Notes under the pieces: generated by a model
Told to the model about the DNA's origin: nothing
Database searches by the model: none
Seen by the model: the letters and a program-made list of their open reading frames with translations, nothing else
Assembly: GCF_900100695.1 (NCBI RefSeq)
Contig: NZ_FNCF01000005.1
Location: 186,001 to 250,000, forward strand
Length of the DNA: 64,000 nt
Source: Klenkia brasiliensis
Lineage (GTDB): Bacteria > Actinomycetota > Actinomycetes > Mycobacteriales > Geodermatophilaceae
Direction of reading: 5' to 3'
Position numbers and translations under genes: made by a program
Shown here: in pieces, positions 41,207 through 53,320 of the stretch
Layout: every line of letters begins with the position of its first letter
Numbering within the stretch: position 1 is the first letter of the stretch

Positions 41207-41256
41207 GGTTTCGCCAGGGGTGCGGGCTAGGTTCGCCGGGGCGAGAAGGTTCGCCG
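41207..41256 (+). promoter_or_regulatory. Repeated GGTT(T)CGCC elements upstream of the 5'-nucleotidase
   Basis: GGTTTCGCC at 41207, then AGGTTCGCCG at 41229-41238 and again at 41247-41256 (a perfect 10-base direct repeat, period 18). Direct repeats of this kind are typical of response-regulator sites. PhoP boxes (GTTCACC-like, 11-base period) look similar and a phosphate-regulated nucleotidase would make sense, but period and sequence do not fit well. Confidence 0.4.
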
Positions 41257-41326
41257 CGCTACTTAGTCATGCTCTGTGATCGTTCCGTCACGCACGGTTC
41301 GGCCGGAGCCAGCTCCTGGAGGACCC

Positions 41327-43537
41327 TTGCGCCGAACGCGCCTCACCCTCGCCGCGACCCTGGTGGCCTCGGCCGCCCTGGTCGGGCTCCCGACGATGGC
41401 CTCCGCCGCGCCGACCGCGGCCCCTGCCGACATCCCGGTCCAGCTGCTGGGCATGAACGACTTCCACGGCCGCATCTCCGACACGACCGGCGCCGACAGC
41501 CAGCTGCTGACCGACCCGGGCCCCGACGGTGCCTACGGCACGGCCGACGACGTCACCACGACCGTCGGCGGGTCCGCCAGCGTCGCCACCACGGTGCAGT
41601 CGGCCCGGGCCGCGTTCCTCGCGCAGGGCGGCACGCCCGAGGCCTCGCTCTTCGTCGGCGCCGGTGACCTGATCAGCGCCTCGCCGTTCGACTCGAGCGT
41701 CTTCCGCGACGAGCCGACCATCGAGGTGCTGAACGCGATGGGCCTGGACGTGTCCTCCGTCGGCAACCACGAGTTCGACCGTGGCACCGACGAGCTGCGA
41801 CGCATCTCGGCGGCCACCGACGGCGAGTACTCCGACGACGTCGACGCCTGCCCGGCCACCCTCGGCGGTCAGCCCTTCGAGGCCGGCGTGGACGGCTGCT
41901 TCACCGACAGCACCGGTGAGGACTTCCACGGCACGGACTACCCCTACCTGGCCGCCAACGTCATCGACACGGCCTCCGGTGAGCCCATGCTCCCGCCCTA
42001 CGAGGTGTTCGACGTCGGCGGCGGCAAGCAGATGGCGCTGATCGGTGTGGTCACCGAGACCACGCCGACCATCGTGTCCCCGGCCGGCATCGCCGACGTC
42101 GAGTTCATCGACGAGGCGGAGGCCGTCAACCGGTGGGTGCCGGTGCTGCAGGCCCAGGGCATCGAGGCCATCGGCGTGCTGATCCACGAGGGCGGGGAGA
42201 ACGAGGGCGGGGACTCCCTCGACGCCAACGGGTGCGACCAGCTCACCGGCCCGATCGTCGACATCAACGCCGGCGTCGACCCCGCCGTCGACCTGATCAT
42301 CAGCGGCCACAGCCACCAGGCCTACAACTGCATCGTCCCCGACCCGGCCGGCAACCCGCGGCTGCTCACCCAGGCCGGGTTCTACGGCCGGCTGATCTCC
42401 GACATCCGGCTCGTCCTCGACGGCACCACCGGTGACGTCGACCGCCTGTGCGGCATCTACCAGGCCACCAACGTCCCGGTCACCCGCAACGCGCCCGACC
42501 CGGACATCGCCGCCATCGTCGGGTACTGGCAGGACGCGTCGGCCGAGGCCGGCGACGTGGTCGAGGGCAGCGCCACCGCCGACATCCGCCGGGCCGGCAC
42601 GCTGAACCCGGACGGTTCGTTCACCGCCGTCCGCGACGGCGAGTCCAGCCTGGGCAACCTCGTCGCGCAGGCCCAGCTCGAGGCCCTGCAGGACCCGGCC
42701 TACGGCGACCCGGTCATTGCGTTCATGAACCCGGGCGGCCTGCGGACCGACATCCTGGCCGGCGACGTGACCTACGCCGAGCTGTTCGCCGTGCAGCCGT
42801 TCGGCAACACGGTCAACGCCATCACCCTGACAGGCGCCGACATCCGCGGCATCCTGGAGCAGCAGTTCCAGAACCCCGGTGGGCCGCGGGCGAGCAACCT
42901 GCGCCTGGGCACCTCGGAGGGCTTCGCCTACTCCTTCGACCTCGCCCAGCCCTACGGCCAGCGGGTGGACCCGGCCAGCATCACGCTGGACGGCACGGTC
43001 ATCGACCCCGCCGCCAGCTACCGGGTGGTCGCCAACTCCTTCCTCGTCGCCGGTGGCGACAGCTTCACCGCCTTCACCAACGGCACCGACCCGACGACGG
43101 GCCCGGTCGACGTCGACACCGCGGTCGACTACTTCGAGGCCAACTCGCCGGTCGACCCGCCGGCGGCGGACCACGGCACGCCGACCACGTTCGCGACGGC
43201 GCCCGCCCCGGCGGTGGGCCTCGGTGGCACCACCACCGAGCCCCAGCCGGTCGGCACGGTCGATGCCAGCAGCGGTGCCCTCGGCGTCGCCGGGGCCGGC
43301 TTCACCTGCCCCGCCGACCCCGGCGACGGCGGCGGCGCGGGCGGCGGCTCCGGGACCCCCGGCACGCCGGGCACCCAGCCGGTCGCCAACCCGGGCAACG
43401 GCATCGGGACCGGCCAGCTGGCCAACACCGGTGCGGCCACCGGGCAGCTGACCGCCCTCGGCGTCGGCCTGCTGCTGGCCGGCGGGGTCGCCACCGCGGC
43501 GGGCTACCGTCGCGGGCGTGGCGTCACCCAGCGGTAG
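41327..43537 (+). CDS. Secreted 5'-nucleotidase/UDP-sugar hydrolase with LANTG wall anchor
   Basis: 736 residues. The enzyme removes phosphate from extracellular nucleotides so that nucleosides and phosphate can be taken up. A signal peptide (1-27, ending ASAAP) precedes a calcineurin-like phosphoesterase domain with metal motifs 'LLGMNDFHGRI', 'SVGNHEFDRG' and 'LIISGHSHQAYNC'. The C-terminal 5'-nucleotidase domain holds 'VIAFMNPGGLRTDI' and 'FGNTVNAITLTGADI'. After a Gly/Pro linker come LANTG (698-702), a membrane helix and a basic tail, the form recognised by class E sortases. The TTG start at 41327 is supported by GGAGG seven bases upstream; an in-frame ATG at 41276 lacks one and would disrupt the signal peptide. 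Confidence 0.9.
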   Translation: MRRTRLTLAATLVASAALVGLPTMASAAPTAAPADIPVQLLGMNDFHGRISDTTGADSQLLTDPGPDGAYGTADDVTTTVGGSASVATTVQSARAAFLAQGGTPEASLFVGAGDLISASPFDSSVFRDEPTIEVLNAMGLDVSSVGNHEFDRGTDELRRISAATDGEYSDDVDACPATLGGQPFEAGVDGCFTDSTGEDFHGTDYPYLAANVIDTASGEPMLPPYEVFDVGGGKQMALIGVVTETTPTIVSPAGIADVEFIDEAEAVNRWVPVLQAQGIEAIGVLIHEGGENEGGDSLDANGCDQLTGPIVDINAGVDPAVDLIISGHSHQAYNCIVPDPAGNPRLLTQAGFYGRLISDIRLVLDGTTGDVDRLCGIYQATNVPVTRNAPDPDIAAIVGYWQDASAEAGDVVEGSATADIRRAGTLNPDGSFTAVRDGESSLGNLVAQAQLEALQDPAYGDPVIAFMNPGGLRTDILAGDVTYAELFAVQPFGNTVNAITLTGADIRGILEQQFQNPGGPRASNLRLGTSEGFAYSFDLAQPYGQRVDPASITLDGTVIDPAASYRVVANSFLVAGGDSFTAFTNGTDPTTGPVDVDTAVDYFEANSPVDPPAADHGTPTTFATAPAPAVGLGGTTTEPQPVGTVDASSGALGVAGAGFTCPADPGDGGGAGGGSGTPGTPGTQPVANPGNGIGTGQLANTGAATGQLTALGVGLLLAGGVATAAGYRRGRGVTQR
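43505..43510 (+). promoter_or_regulatory. Leaderless -10 box inside the nucleotidase 3' end
   Basis: TACCGT lies seven bases before the GTG at 43518, within the last codons of the preceding gene. The downstream gene can thus be transcribed on its own. Confidence 0.55.
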
Positions 43538-44567
43538 CAGCACCCAGCACGACAGCACTCCCGGCACCACCGACCCGAGGCCGGTCCCCACGTCACCGTG
43601 GGGGCCGGCCTCGGGCGTCGGCTCGCTCCCCGGCACCGACCCGGCCGAGGCCGTCCGCCTGGCCGTGGGCGAGCTGCCCGGGTTCGCGCACCTGCCCGAG
43701 CTGCCCGCCCGCGGCGCCGGCGCCGACATCACCGGCCGGACCGCCGCCCTGCTGGTGGACCTGGCCGTCGACCTGACCCCCGCCGGCTGGCGGCTGGTGC
43801 CCCGCCCCGGCAAGGACCTGCAGCGCGCGGAGGAGTTCCTCGCCCGCGACCTCGACGCCCTGCACGACGTCGCCGGCGACTGGACCGGACCGTTCAAGGT
43901 GCAGGCCGCCGGCCCCTGGACGCTGGCCTCGATGCTGGAGCGCACCCGCGGCGACCGCGCCGTCGTCGACCCCGGCGCCCGCCGCGACCTGGCGCAGTCC
44001 CTCGCCGAGGGCCTGCGGGCGCACGTCGCCGAGGTCTCGGCCCGCCTGCCCGGAGCGGCCGTCGTCGTCCAGGTCGACGAGCCGTCCCTGCCGGCCGTGC
44101 TGCAGGGCGCCCTGCCCACGGCCAGCGGCTTCGGCAAGCTGCCCGCCGTCGAGGAGCCGGTCGCGCTGGAGGAGACCACCCGCTTCCTCGAGGCCCTCGG
44201 GCACCCCGTCGTGGTGCACTGCTGCGCCCGCCAGGTGCCGCTGGCCCTGCTGCGCACCGCCGGTGCCGACGCCGTCGGGTTCGACCTGGGTCTCGTCACC
44301 GACCTCGACGCGGTCGGCACCGCGGTCGACGCCGGCACGCACCTGGTGCTGGGCGTCGTCCCGGGCACCGACACCGTCCTGCCCGCACCGAAGGCCACCG
44401 CGACCCGGCTGCAGCAGTGGTGGGGACGGCTCGGCTTCCCGGCCGAGCAACTGCACACCGCGGTGACGCTGACCCCCACCTGCGGGCTCGCCGGGGCCAG
44501 CCCCGCCTACGCCCGCGCGGCGATGGCGCACGTCCGCGAGGCGGCGAAGTACCTCCTGCCGGACTGA
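43518..44567 (+). CDS. MetE C-terminal-like (cobalamin-independent methionine synthase fold) protein
   Basis: 349 residues. The UROD/MetE-like barrel is suggested by 'VQAAGPWTLASMLERTRGD', 'VVVQVDEPSLPAVLQGALP', 'PVVVHCCARQVPLALLRTAGADAVGFDLGL' and 'AVTLTPTCGLAGASPAYARAAM'; the HCC and TPTCGL pieces match the zinc-ligand positions of MetE (His, Cys and the last Cys). Only one barrel is present, against two in MetE (about 750 residues), so it resembles the archaeal-type core enzyme. An orthologue lies directly before ligA in mycobacteria with unknown function. The GTG at 43518 overlaps the nucleotidase coding end by 20 bases and fits a leaderless start. Methyl transfer is inferred, the methyl donor is unknown. 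Confidence 0.75.
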   Translation: MASPSGSSTQHDSTPGTTDPRPVPTSPWGPASGVGSLPGTDPAEAVRLAVGELPGFAHLPELPARGAGADITGRTAALLVDLAVDLTPAGWRLVPRPGKDLQRAEEFLARDLDALHDVAGDWTGPFKVQAAGPWTLASMLERTRGDRAVVDPGARRDLAQSLAEGLRAHVAEVSARLPGAAVVVQVDEPSLPAVLQGALPTASGFGKLPAVEEPVALEETTRFLEALGHPVVVHCCARQVPLALLRTAGADAVGFDLGLVTDLDAVGTAVDAGTHLVLGVVPGTDTVLPAPKATATRLQQWWGRLGFPAEQLHTAVTLTPTCGLAGASPAYARAAMAHVREAAKYLLPD

Positions 44568-47542
<2,975 letters not shown>

Positions 47543-47663
47543 GGGCACCTCCGCAGGACCGCCGGGTGTCGATCTCCGTCGATCGTGGGCGCCGCCAGCC
47601 TGCCGCACGGACCCCCGTCGAGGCCAACCCGCCTCGCGGGCCCGGGGGCGTGGCCCGCCCCAC

Positions 47664-47669
47664 GTAGAC
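47664..47669 (+). promoter_or_regulatory. Predicted -10 box for the gatCAB region
   Basis: TAGACT about 70 bases before gatC, suggesting a normal leader mRNA rather than a leaderless one. Confidence 0.35.
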
Positions 47670-47739
47670 TCACAGGGTCGGGGTGCCGCGTGCTCCCCGC
47701 CGTCCACCGAGCAGACCGACAGTGGGGTCCCACCACCGC

Positions 47740-48051
47740 ATGAGCACGGACGCACACAGCCTGTCCCGAGACGACGTCGCGCACCTGGCGCGGCTGTCCC
47801 GGCTCGCCGTCACCGACGAGGAGCTCGACCGCTTCGCCGACCAGCTCGGCGTCGTGCTCGGCGCCGTCGCCCGGGTCCAGGATGCGCCGACCACCGACGT
47901 CACCCCGACCACGCACGCCGTGCCGTTGACCAACGTGCACCGGCCCGACGTCGTCACCCCCAGCCTGCCCCGCGAGCAGGTGCTCGCCGGTGCCCCGGCG
48001 GCCGAGGACGACCGGTTCCGCGTGCCGCGCATCCTGGGGGAGGAGGCGTGA
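47740..48051 (+). CDS. gatC: Asp-tRNA(Asn)/Glu-tRNA(Gln) amidotransferase subunit C
   Basis: 103 residues. GatC stabilises the GatA-GatB complex of the tRNA-dependent amidotransferase, which makes Gln-tRNA (and often Asn-tRNA) by amidation. The helical '[30 protein letters not shown]' start and the extended '[12 protein letters not shown]' loop are typical. ATG at 47740. GatA begins in its stop codon (GTGA). No strong ribosome-binding site is seen, only GTGGGG at some distance. Confidence 0.93.
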   Translation: MSTDAHSLSRDDVAHLARLSRLAVTDEELDRFADQLGVVLGAVARVQDAPTTDVTPTTHAVPLTNVHRPDVVTPSLPREQVLAGAPAAEDDRFRVPRILGEEA

Positions 48052-49565
48052 GCGCCGAGCTGACCCGCCTGGACGTCACCGCCCTGCAGGCCGCCCTCGC
48101 CGGTGGCGAGACCAGCGCCGTCGAGGTCACCCGCGCCCACCTGGACGCCATCGAGGCCACCGACGGCGCGCTGAACTCCTACCTGCACGTCGACGGCGAG
48201 ACCGCGCTGGCCACCGCCGCCGAGGTCGACCGCCGCCGCGCCGCCGGCGAGGAGCTGGGCCGGCTGGCCGGCGTCCCCGTCGCGCTCAAGGACGTCGTGG
48301 TCACCGACGGCGTCCCCACCACCAGCGGCTCGCGCATCCTCGAGGGCTGGCGGCCGCCCTACGACGCCACCGTCGCCGCACGCCTCAAGGCCGCCGGCAC
48401 CGTCCTGCTGGGCAAGACCAACATGGACGAGTTCGCGATGGGCTCCTCCACCGAGAACTCCGCCTACGGCCCCACCCGCAACCCGTGGGACCACGACCGC
48501 ATCCCCGGCGGCTCCTCCGGCGGGTCCTCGGCCGCCGTCGCCGGGTTCCTGGCGCCCTGGGCGATCGGCACCGACACCGGTGGCTCGATCCGCCAGCCCG
48601 CCGCGGTCACCGGCCTGGTCGGGCACAAGCCCACCTACGGCTCGGTGTCCCGCTACGGCCTGATCGCGTTCTCCTCCAGCCTCGACCAGGCCGGCCCGAT
48701 GGCCCGCACCGTGGCCGACGCCGCGCTCATGCACGAGGTCATCGGCGGGCACGACCCGCGCGACTCCACCTCCATCGACGCCCCGGCCGCGCCCTACGTG
48801 GCGGCCGCGCAGCAGGGTGCGCAGGGCGACCTGACCGGCACCGTGGTCGGCGTCGTCCGCGAGCTCGGCGGCGAGGGCCACGCCGGAGGCTACGAGCCCG
48901 GCGTCCTCGAGGCGTTCCGCACCGGGGTCGACCAGCTGCGTGCGCTGGGTGCGGAGGTCCGCGAGGTGTCCTGCCCCAGCTTCGACCTGGCGCTGGCCGC
49001 CTACTACCTGATCGCGCCGAGCGAGGCGTCGTCCAACCTGTCCCGCTTCGACGGCGTCCGGTACGGCCTGCGGGTCGGCGACGACGGCAGCCGCGACCTG
49101 GACGAGGTCATGGCGCTCACCCGCGAGCAGGGCTTCGGGCCCGAGGTCAAGCGGCGCATCATCCTCGGCACCTACGCGCTGTCGGCCGGCTACTACGAGG
49201 CCTACTACGGCCAGGCGCAGAAGGTCCGCACGCTCATCGGCCGCGACTTCCTCACCGCCTTCGGCGACGGCGTCGACGTGCTGGTCAGCCCGACCTCCCC
49301 GAGCGTGGCCTTCCCGATCGGCCAGCGGGTCGACGACCCGCTGGCCATGTACGCCGCCGACCTGTGCACGCTGCCGGCCAGCCTGGCCGGCCTGCCGGCC
49401 ATCTCGGTGCCGTGCGGGCTGTCCGAGGGCCTGCCCGTCGGCCTGCAGGTGATGGCCCCTGCACTGGCCGACGACCGCTGCTACCGCGTCGGTGCCGCGC
49501 TCGAGGCCGCGCAGGACGCCGCCCGCGGCGGCACCTTCCTGGGTCAGCTGGCGGCGCGCGCATGA
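48048..49565 (+). CDS. gatA: Asp-tRNA(Asn)/Glu-tRNA(Gln) amidotransferase subunit A
   Basis: 505 residues. GatA is the glutaminase part of the amidotransferase, releasing ammonia that is channelled to GatB. The amidase-signature triad is intact: Lys81 in 'VALKDVV', the cis-Ser in '[12 protein letters not shown]' and the nucleophile Ser in '[13 protein letters not shown]'. Length matches the family. GTG overlaps the gatC stop, and the stop overlaps the start of a small membrane protein gene that separates gatA from gatB. Confidence 0.95.
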   Translation: MSAELTRLDVTALQAALAGGETSAVEVTRAHLDAIEATDGALNSYLHVDGETALATAAEVDRRRAAGEELGRLAGVPVALKDVVVTDGVPTTSGSRILEGWRPPYDATVAARLKAAGTVLLGKTNMDEFAMGSSTENSAYGPTRNPWDHDRIPGGSSGGSSAAVAGFLAPWAIGTDTGGSIRQPAAVTGLVGHKPTYGSVSRYGLIAFSSSLDQAGPMARTVADAALMHEVIGGHDPRDSTSIDAPAAPYVAAAQQGAQGDLTGTVVGVVRELGGEGHAGGYEPGVLEAFRTGVDQLRALGAEVREVSCPSFDLALAAYYLIAPSEASSNLSRFDGVRYGLRVGDDGSRDLDEVMALTREQGFGPEVKRRIILGTYALSAGYYEAYYGQAQKVRTLIGRDFLTAFGDGVDVLVSPTSPSVAFPIGQRVDDPLAMYAADLCTLPASLAGLPAISVPCGLSEGLPVGLQVMAPALADDRCYRVGAALEAAQDAARGGTFLGQLAARA

Positions 49566-49747
49566 GCACCGCCCTGAAGGCCGCGTGGGGGCTGACCGCC
49601 TTCGTCGTCCTCGCCGGCGCCGTGCTGTGGGCGACCACCGGCCGCGCCGTGTTCGCCGTGTTCATCGTCCTCGGGGTCCTCACCGCCGTCGGTGCCGTGG
49701 TCACCGGCCGTGCGGAGGCCCGGGAAGCCAAGAAGGAGCAGAAGTGA
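49562..49747 (+). CDS. Small two-helix membrane protein
   Basis: 61 residues: a hydrophobic segment at about 8-25, a second at about 29-48 and a basic C-terminus '[11 protein letters not shown]'. It starts inside the gatA stop (ATGA), so it is probably translated with gatA. I know no family. The position between gatA and gatB seems incidental to amidation, as no membrane role is known for the complex. Its stop lies within an AGCGAG-rich repeat-like spacer. Confidence 0.7.
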   Translation: MSTALKAAWGLTAFVVLAGAVLWATTGRAVFAVFIVLGVLTAVGAVVTGRAEAREAKKEQK

Positions 49748-49817
49748 GCGAGCTTACGAGCGAACGCGAGGGCACAGCAGCCACGCGAACGCGTCCGACG
49801 AGCGCCAGCGAGGAGGC
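49745..49817. repeat. AGCGAG-rich spacer before gatB
   Basis: About 73 bases with recurring CGAGCG/AGCGAG words (GAGCGAGCTTACGAGCGAA, then GCGAACGCG twice, then AGCGCCAGCGAGG). It starts at the stop of the small gene and ends at the gatB ribosome-binding site. Similar GAGCGAGC words recur as intergenic elements in other actinobacteria, from memory; no second copy occurs in this window. Confidence 0.4.
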
Positions 49818-49820
49818 CTC

Positions 49821-51323
49821 GTGAGCACCGACCGTCTGCTCGAGTTCGACGACGTCGTCTCCCGCTACGAGCCGGTCTTCGGCCTGGAGACCCACGTCGA
49901 GCTGGGCACCGCCTCGAAGATGTTCTGCGGCTGCGCCACCACCTTCGGCGCCGAGCCCAACACCCAGACCTGCCCGGTCTGCCTCGCCCTGCCCGGCGCG
50001 CTGCCGGTGGCCAACGCCGCGGCCATCGAGGCCACCATCCGGATCGGCCTGGCGCTGGGCTGCCGGATCGCCACCTGGTGCCGGTTCGCCCGGAAGAACT
50101 ACTTCTACCCCGACATCCCCAAGGGCTTCCAGACCTCGCAGTACGACGAGCCGCTGTGCACCGCGGGGCACCTGGACGTCGAGGTCGACGGCGAGACCTA
50201 CCGGGTGGAGATCGAGCGGGTGCACCTCGAGGAGGACACCGGCAAGAACCTGCACGTCGGCGGGGCCACCGGGCGCATCCACGGTGCCGACCACTCGCTG
50301 GTCGACTTCAACCGCGCCGGCATCCCGCTGGTGGAGATCGTCACCAGGCCGGTCGCCGGCGTCGGCGCCAAGGCCCCCGAGGTCGCCCGCGCCTACGTCG
50401 CCGAGCTGCGCGAGATCCTGCTGGCCCTGGGCGTCTCCGAGGTCCGCATGGAGCGCGGCAACCTGCGCTGCGACGTGAACACCTCCCTGGCCCCGACCGG
50501 GTCGCTGGAGTGGGGCACCCGCACCGAGACCAAGAACGTCAACTCGCTGCGCTCGGTCGAGCGGTCGGTGCGCTACGAGATGCGCCGGCAGGCCGCGCTG
50601 CTCGACGACGGCGAGCGGATCCTGCAGGAGACCCGGCACTTCCACGAGGACACCGGCTCCACCTCGGCCGGGCGGAGCAAGGAGGAGGCCACCGACTACC
50701 GGTACTTCCCCGAGCCCGACCTCGTGCCGATGGCCCCCGACACCGACTGGGTCGAGCAGCTGCGCGCCGACCTCCCCGAGCTGCCCGCCGCCCGTCGCGC
50801 CCGGCTGCGCGAGGAGTGGGGCCTGTCGGACACCGAGATGGCCTGGCTGGTCAACGCCGGTGCCCTCGGCCTGGTCAGCGACACCGTGGCCGCCGGCGCC
50901 GACCCCGCGGACGCCCGCAAGTGGTGGCTGGGCGAGCTGTCCCGCCGCGCCAAGGACGCCGGCGTCGAGCTCGGTGACCTGGCGGTGACCCCGGCCCAGG
51001 TCGCCGAGCTCACCCAGCTGGTCGCCGAGGGCACCGTCAACGACCAGCTGGCGCGCCAGGTGCTCGACGGCGTGCTGGCCGGCGAGGGCTCCCCGCGGCA
51101 GGTCGTGGACTCCCGCGGGCTCGCGGTGATGGGTGACTCCGACGAGCTCGGGGCCGCCGTCGACGCAGCGATCGCCGGCGCCCCCGACGTGGTGGAGAAG
51201 GTCCGCGGCGGCAAGACCGCGGCCCTGGGCGCGCTGGTCGGCGCGGTCATGAAGGAGACCCGCGGCAAGGCCGATGCAGCCACCGTCCGCCGGATGCTCG
51301 AGGAACGGGTCCTGGGCGGGTGA
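49821..51323 (+). CDS. gatB: Asp-tRNA(Asn)/Glu-tRNA(Gln) amidotransferase subunit B
   Basis: 500 residues. GatB phosphorylates and amidates the mischarged tRNA. Visible parts: '[23 protein letters not shown]', the zinc-binding 'CGC...TCPVC' cysteines, '[18 protein letters not shown]'-like signature, '[19 protein letters not shown]', 'MRCDVNTS'-like '[13 protein letters not shown]' and the C-terminal YqeY-like helical domain '[20 protein letters not shown]'. GTG at 49821 has GAGGAGG directly upstream. The stop overlaps the GNAT gene start. Confidence 0.95.
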   Translation: MSTDRLLEFDDVVSRYEPVFGLETHVELGTASKMFCGCATTFGAEPNTQTCPVCLALPGALPVANAAAIEATIRIGLALGCRIATWCRFARKNYFYPDIPKGFQTSQYDEPLCTAGHLDVEVDGETYRVEIERVHLEEDTGKNLHVGGATGRIHGADHSLVDFNRAGIPLVEIVTRPVAGVGAKAPEVARAYVAELREILLALGVSEVRMERGNLRCDVNTSLAPTGSLEWGTRTETKNVNSLRSVERSVRYEMRRQAALLDDGERILQETRHFHEDTGSTSAGRSKEEATDYRYFPEPDLVPMAPDTDWVEQLRADLPELPAARRARLREEWGLSDTEMAWLVNAGALGLVSDTVAAGADPADARKWWLGELSRRAKDAGVELGDLAVTPAQVAELTQLVAEGTVNDQLARQVLDGVLAGEGSPRQVVDSRGLAVMGDSDELGAAVDAAIAGAPDVVEKVRGGKTAALGALVGAVMKETRGKADAATVRRMLEERVLGG

Positions 51324-51850
51324 TCTCGTTGCAGCCGCTGCAGCGGGCGGACCTCGGTCTGCTCGCTGCGTGGCTGGCCGAGCCCCTCGTGGCCCGCTGG
51401 TGGGCCGAGGACCCGGCGCAGGTCGCCGCGCGCTACGGACCTGCCCTGGACGGCGCGGACCCCACCGCGCTGTACCTCGTCCTCGAGGACGGCGCCCCCG
51501 TCGGCTTCGTGCAGGTGTACTGCTTCGCCGACGAGCCGGCCTACGCCGCCGAGCTCGCCCACCTGCTCGCCGTCCCCGACGGCGCGCTGAGCATCGACTA
51601 CCTGGTGGGGGAGCCCGCCGCCCGCGGCCGCGGGGTGGGGACGGCGCTGGTGCGCGCCGCCGTGGACCGCGGGTTCGCCGACCACGCGGACGCCGCCGAC
51701 GTCGTCGTCCCGGTGCACGCGGACAACCGCGCGTCCTGGCGCGCGCTGGAGCGGGCCGGCTTCGTGCGGGTCGCCGAGGGCGAGCTGGAGCCCGACAACC
51801 CGGCCGACGACCGCCGGCACGTCGTGCTGCGGCGTGGGCGGACGCCCTGA
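51320..51850 (+). CDS. GNAT acetyltransferase, AAC(6')-like
   Basis: 176 residues. Acetyl-CoA-dependent N-acetyltransferase. The family A motif for CoA is '[23 protein letters not shown]', and the ending '[19 protein letters not shown]' is motif B. The 'VARWWAEDP' and '[12 protein letters not shown]' stretches resemble the aminoglycoside 6'-N-acetyltransferase and siderophore acetylase group, so substrates could include an aminoglycoside or hydroxylamine, but this cannot be decided. The GTG overlaps the gatB stop, so the gene is in the gat unit. No clear terminator follows. Confidence 0.82.
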   Translation: MISLQPLQRADLGLLAAWLAEPLVARWWAEDPAQVAARYGPALDGADPTALYLVLEDGAPVGFVQVYCFADEPAYAAELAHLLAVPDGALSIDYLVGEPAARGRGVGTALVRAAVDRGFADHADAADVVVPVHADNRASWRALERAGFVRVAEGELEPDNPADDRRHVVLRRGRTP

Positions 51851-52105
51851 CGCCGCACGACCCGCTGCCCGCGGACCGCACCGAGCCACCGGTGGGACCC
51901 GCGACCGGTCAGGGTGCAGCGATCCGTTCACCGCGTGCCGTGACCGCATCGCCGCCAGGTGACCGGCTGCACCCGCGCCGACCGGGCGCGCCGTGCGATG
52001 CCCGGCCGACGAGGTGGCCCGCAGGGTCGCCGAGGACGACGGCGGAGGGCTCAGCGCACGCCGGGACGGCACCTGGCCGCGGTCGGAGACCGGAGGGCGA
52101 CCGTG

Positions 52106-53251
52106 CTACAGCGGGCTGGTGGCGTCCGAGGCGGGCGGCTGGATGCGCAGCACCTTGTCGTCGTCCTCGGCGGGGGAGCCGATCCCGTCGGTGTTGGACG
52201 TGGTGATCCACAGCGCGCCCTCGGCGTCGACCGCCACCGACCGCAGCCGGCCGTACTCGTCGGCGAGGAACGGCTGGGGCTCCTCGACCGGCGCGCCGTC
52301 GGGTCCGAGCTGGGCGAGCACGACCTGGCGGCCGTCCAGCGCACCGAGGAAGACGAAGCTGCCCGACACCGCGCAGCCGGCCAGCCCGCCGGTCCCACCG
52401 GGCACGCTGAGCACCGCGGGCAGGCTGCCCGGCAGCGCCGCGGGCGAGCCGTAGTCCCCGCCGGCGACCAGCCGGTCGAACTCGTCGGGCCCGGTCGCGG
52501 CGTCGTCGGTGGCGTAGACCGCGCCGTCGGCGCCCAGGCACAGGCCCTTCACGTCCGACAGGCCCGAGCTGTAGACCGGGCCGGCGCCGACGGGCTGGCC
52601 GAAGACGTCGTAGGCGAGGACCTTGCCGGCCAGCGACGCGGGGTCCTGGGCCAGGGCCGCGACCCCGGTGTCGCCGGTGCCCACGTACAGGGTGCCGTCG
52701 AGGCCGAAGGCCAGCCCCCCGCCGTTGCGGGTCTCCCCGCGCGGGATCCCGGTGACCACCGGGTTGGGGGTGCCGCCGAGCGGGAAGCGGACCACCCGGT
52801 TGTCGGTGGCGGTGGACAGGTAGGCGTAGAACAGCCCGTCCTGGTCGAAGGTGGGCGACAGCGCGAGCCCGAGCAGGCCGCCGTCACCGGCGGTGTCGAC
52901 GCCGGGCACCACCATCAGCTCGCGGGCGGGGGAGCGGTCGGGGAAGACCTGCAGCAGCCGGCCGGTCTCCCGCTCGGCGACCACGCCGGTGCCGTCGGGC
53001 AGCAGCACCAGCCCGGTGGGCACGGCCAGGTCGGTGGCCAGCACGTTCGGGTCGCCGGGCTGCTCCTGGCCGGTGCCCGGCGTGGGGCTGCCCGGCGCCG
53101 GGGCGGGTGCCGCGTCCGTGGGCGGGCCGACCTGCGGACCGGGTGCGTCCTGCACCTCGCGGAACGGGCCGGCGGGCGTGTAGCCCCCGCCGCACCCGGC
53201 GAGCAGGGCGCACGCGGTCGCGGCCACCAGCGCGCGGGCTCCCCGGGTCAC
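52106..53251 (-). CDS. LppZ-like PQQ/sorbosone dehydrogenase-type lipoprotein
   Basis: 381 residues. The signal peptide ends LLAGC (Cys20), so the protein is membrane-tethered outside the cell. After a Pro-rich linker, a beta-propeller of the glucose/sorbosone dehydrogenase family follows, with 'VLATDLAVPTGLVLLPDGTGVVAERETGRLL', 'DGGLLGLALSPTF' and 'GGGLAFGLDGTLYVGTGD'. Mycobacterial LppZ has this form and a similar genomic place near ilvB. Enzyme activity of that branch is not established. GTG at 53251 is favoured because TACCCT (53259-53264, minus strand) lies seven bases upstream. Confidence 0.82.
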   Translation of the reverse strand: MTRGARALVAATACALLAGCGGGYTPAGPFREVQDAPGPQVGPPTDAAPAPAPGSPTPGTGQEQPGDPNVLATDLAVPTGLVLLPDGTGVVAERETGRLLQVFPDRSPARELMVVPGVDTAGDGGLLGLALSPTFDQDGLFYAYLSTATDNRVVRFPLGGTPNPVVTGIPRGETRNGGGLAFGLDGTLYVGTGDTGVAALAQDPASLAGKVLAYDVFGQPVGAGPVYSSGLSDVKGLCLGADGAVYATDDAATGPDEFDRLVAGGDYGSPAALPGSLPAVLSVPGGTGGLAGCAVSGSFVFLGALDGRQVVLAQLGPDGAPVEEPQPFLADEYGRLRSVAVDAEGALWITTSNTDGIGSPAEDDDKVLRIQPPASDATSPL

Positions 53252-53320
53252 CCCGCCGAGGGTACGCACCGGCACCCTCCCGGATCGCCGTCGCGAGCCC
53301 GGCCCCCTAGCGTCGGCACC
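53249..53320. promoter_or_regulatory. Divergent leaderless promoters of the LppZ-like and 2-hydroxyacid dehydrogenase genes
   Basis: TACCCT (minus, 53259-53264) sits seven bases before GTG 53251, and TAGCGT (plus, 53308-53313) seven bases before GTG 53321. About 43 bases separate the two boxes. Confidence 0.6.

Noticed and set aside
41207-41256. PhoP box upstream of the 5'-nucleotidase
   Set aside because: The repeats are GGTTCGCC rather than GTTCACC and have periods of 18 and 23, not 11, so I list them only as unassigned direct repeats.
51851-52105. Small gene or RNA in the gap after the GNAT gene
   Set aside because: No frame with a start signal or known domain was found. A 9-bp inverted repeat (GGGTGCAGC at 51912-51920 with GCTGCACCC at 51966-51974) has a 45-base loop, too weak to call.
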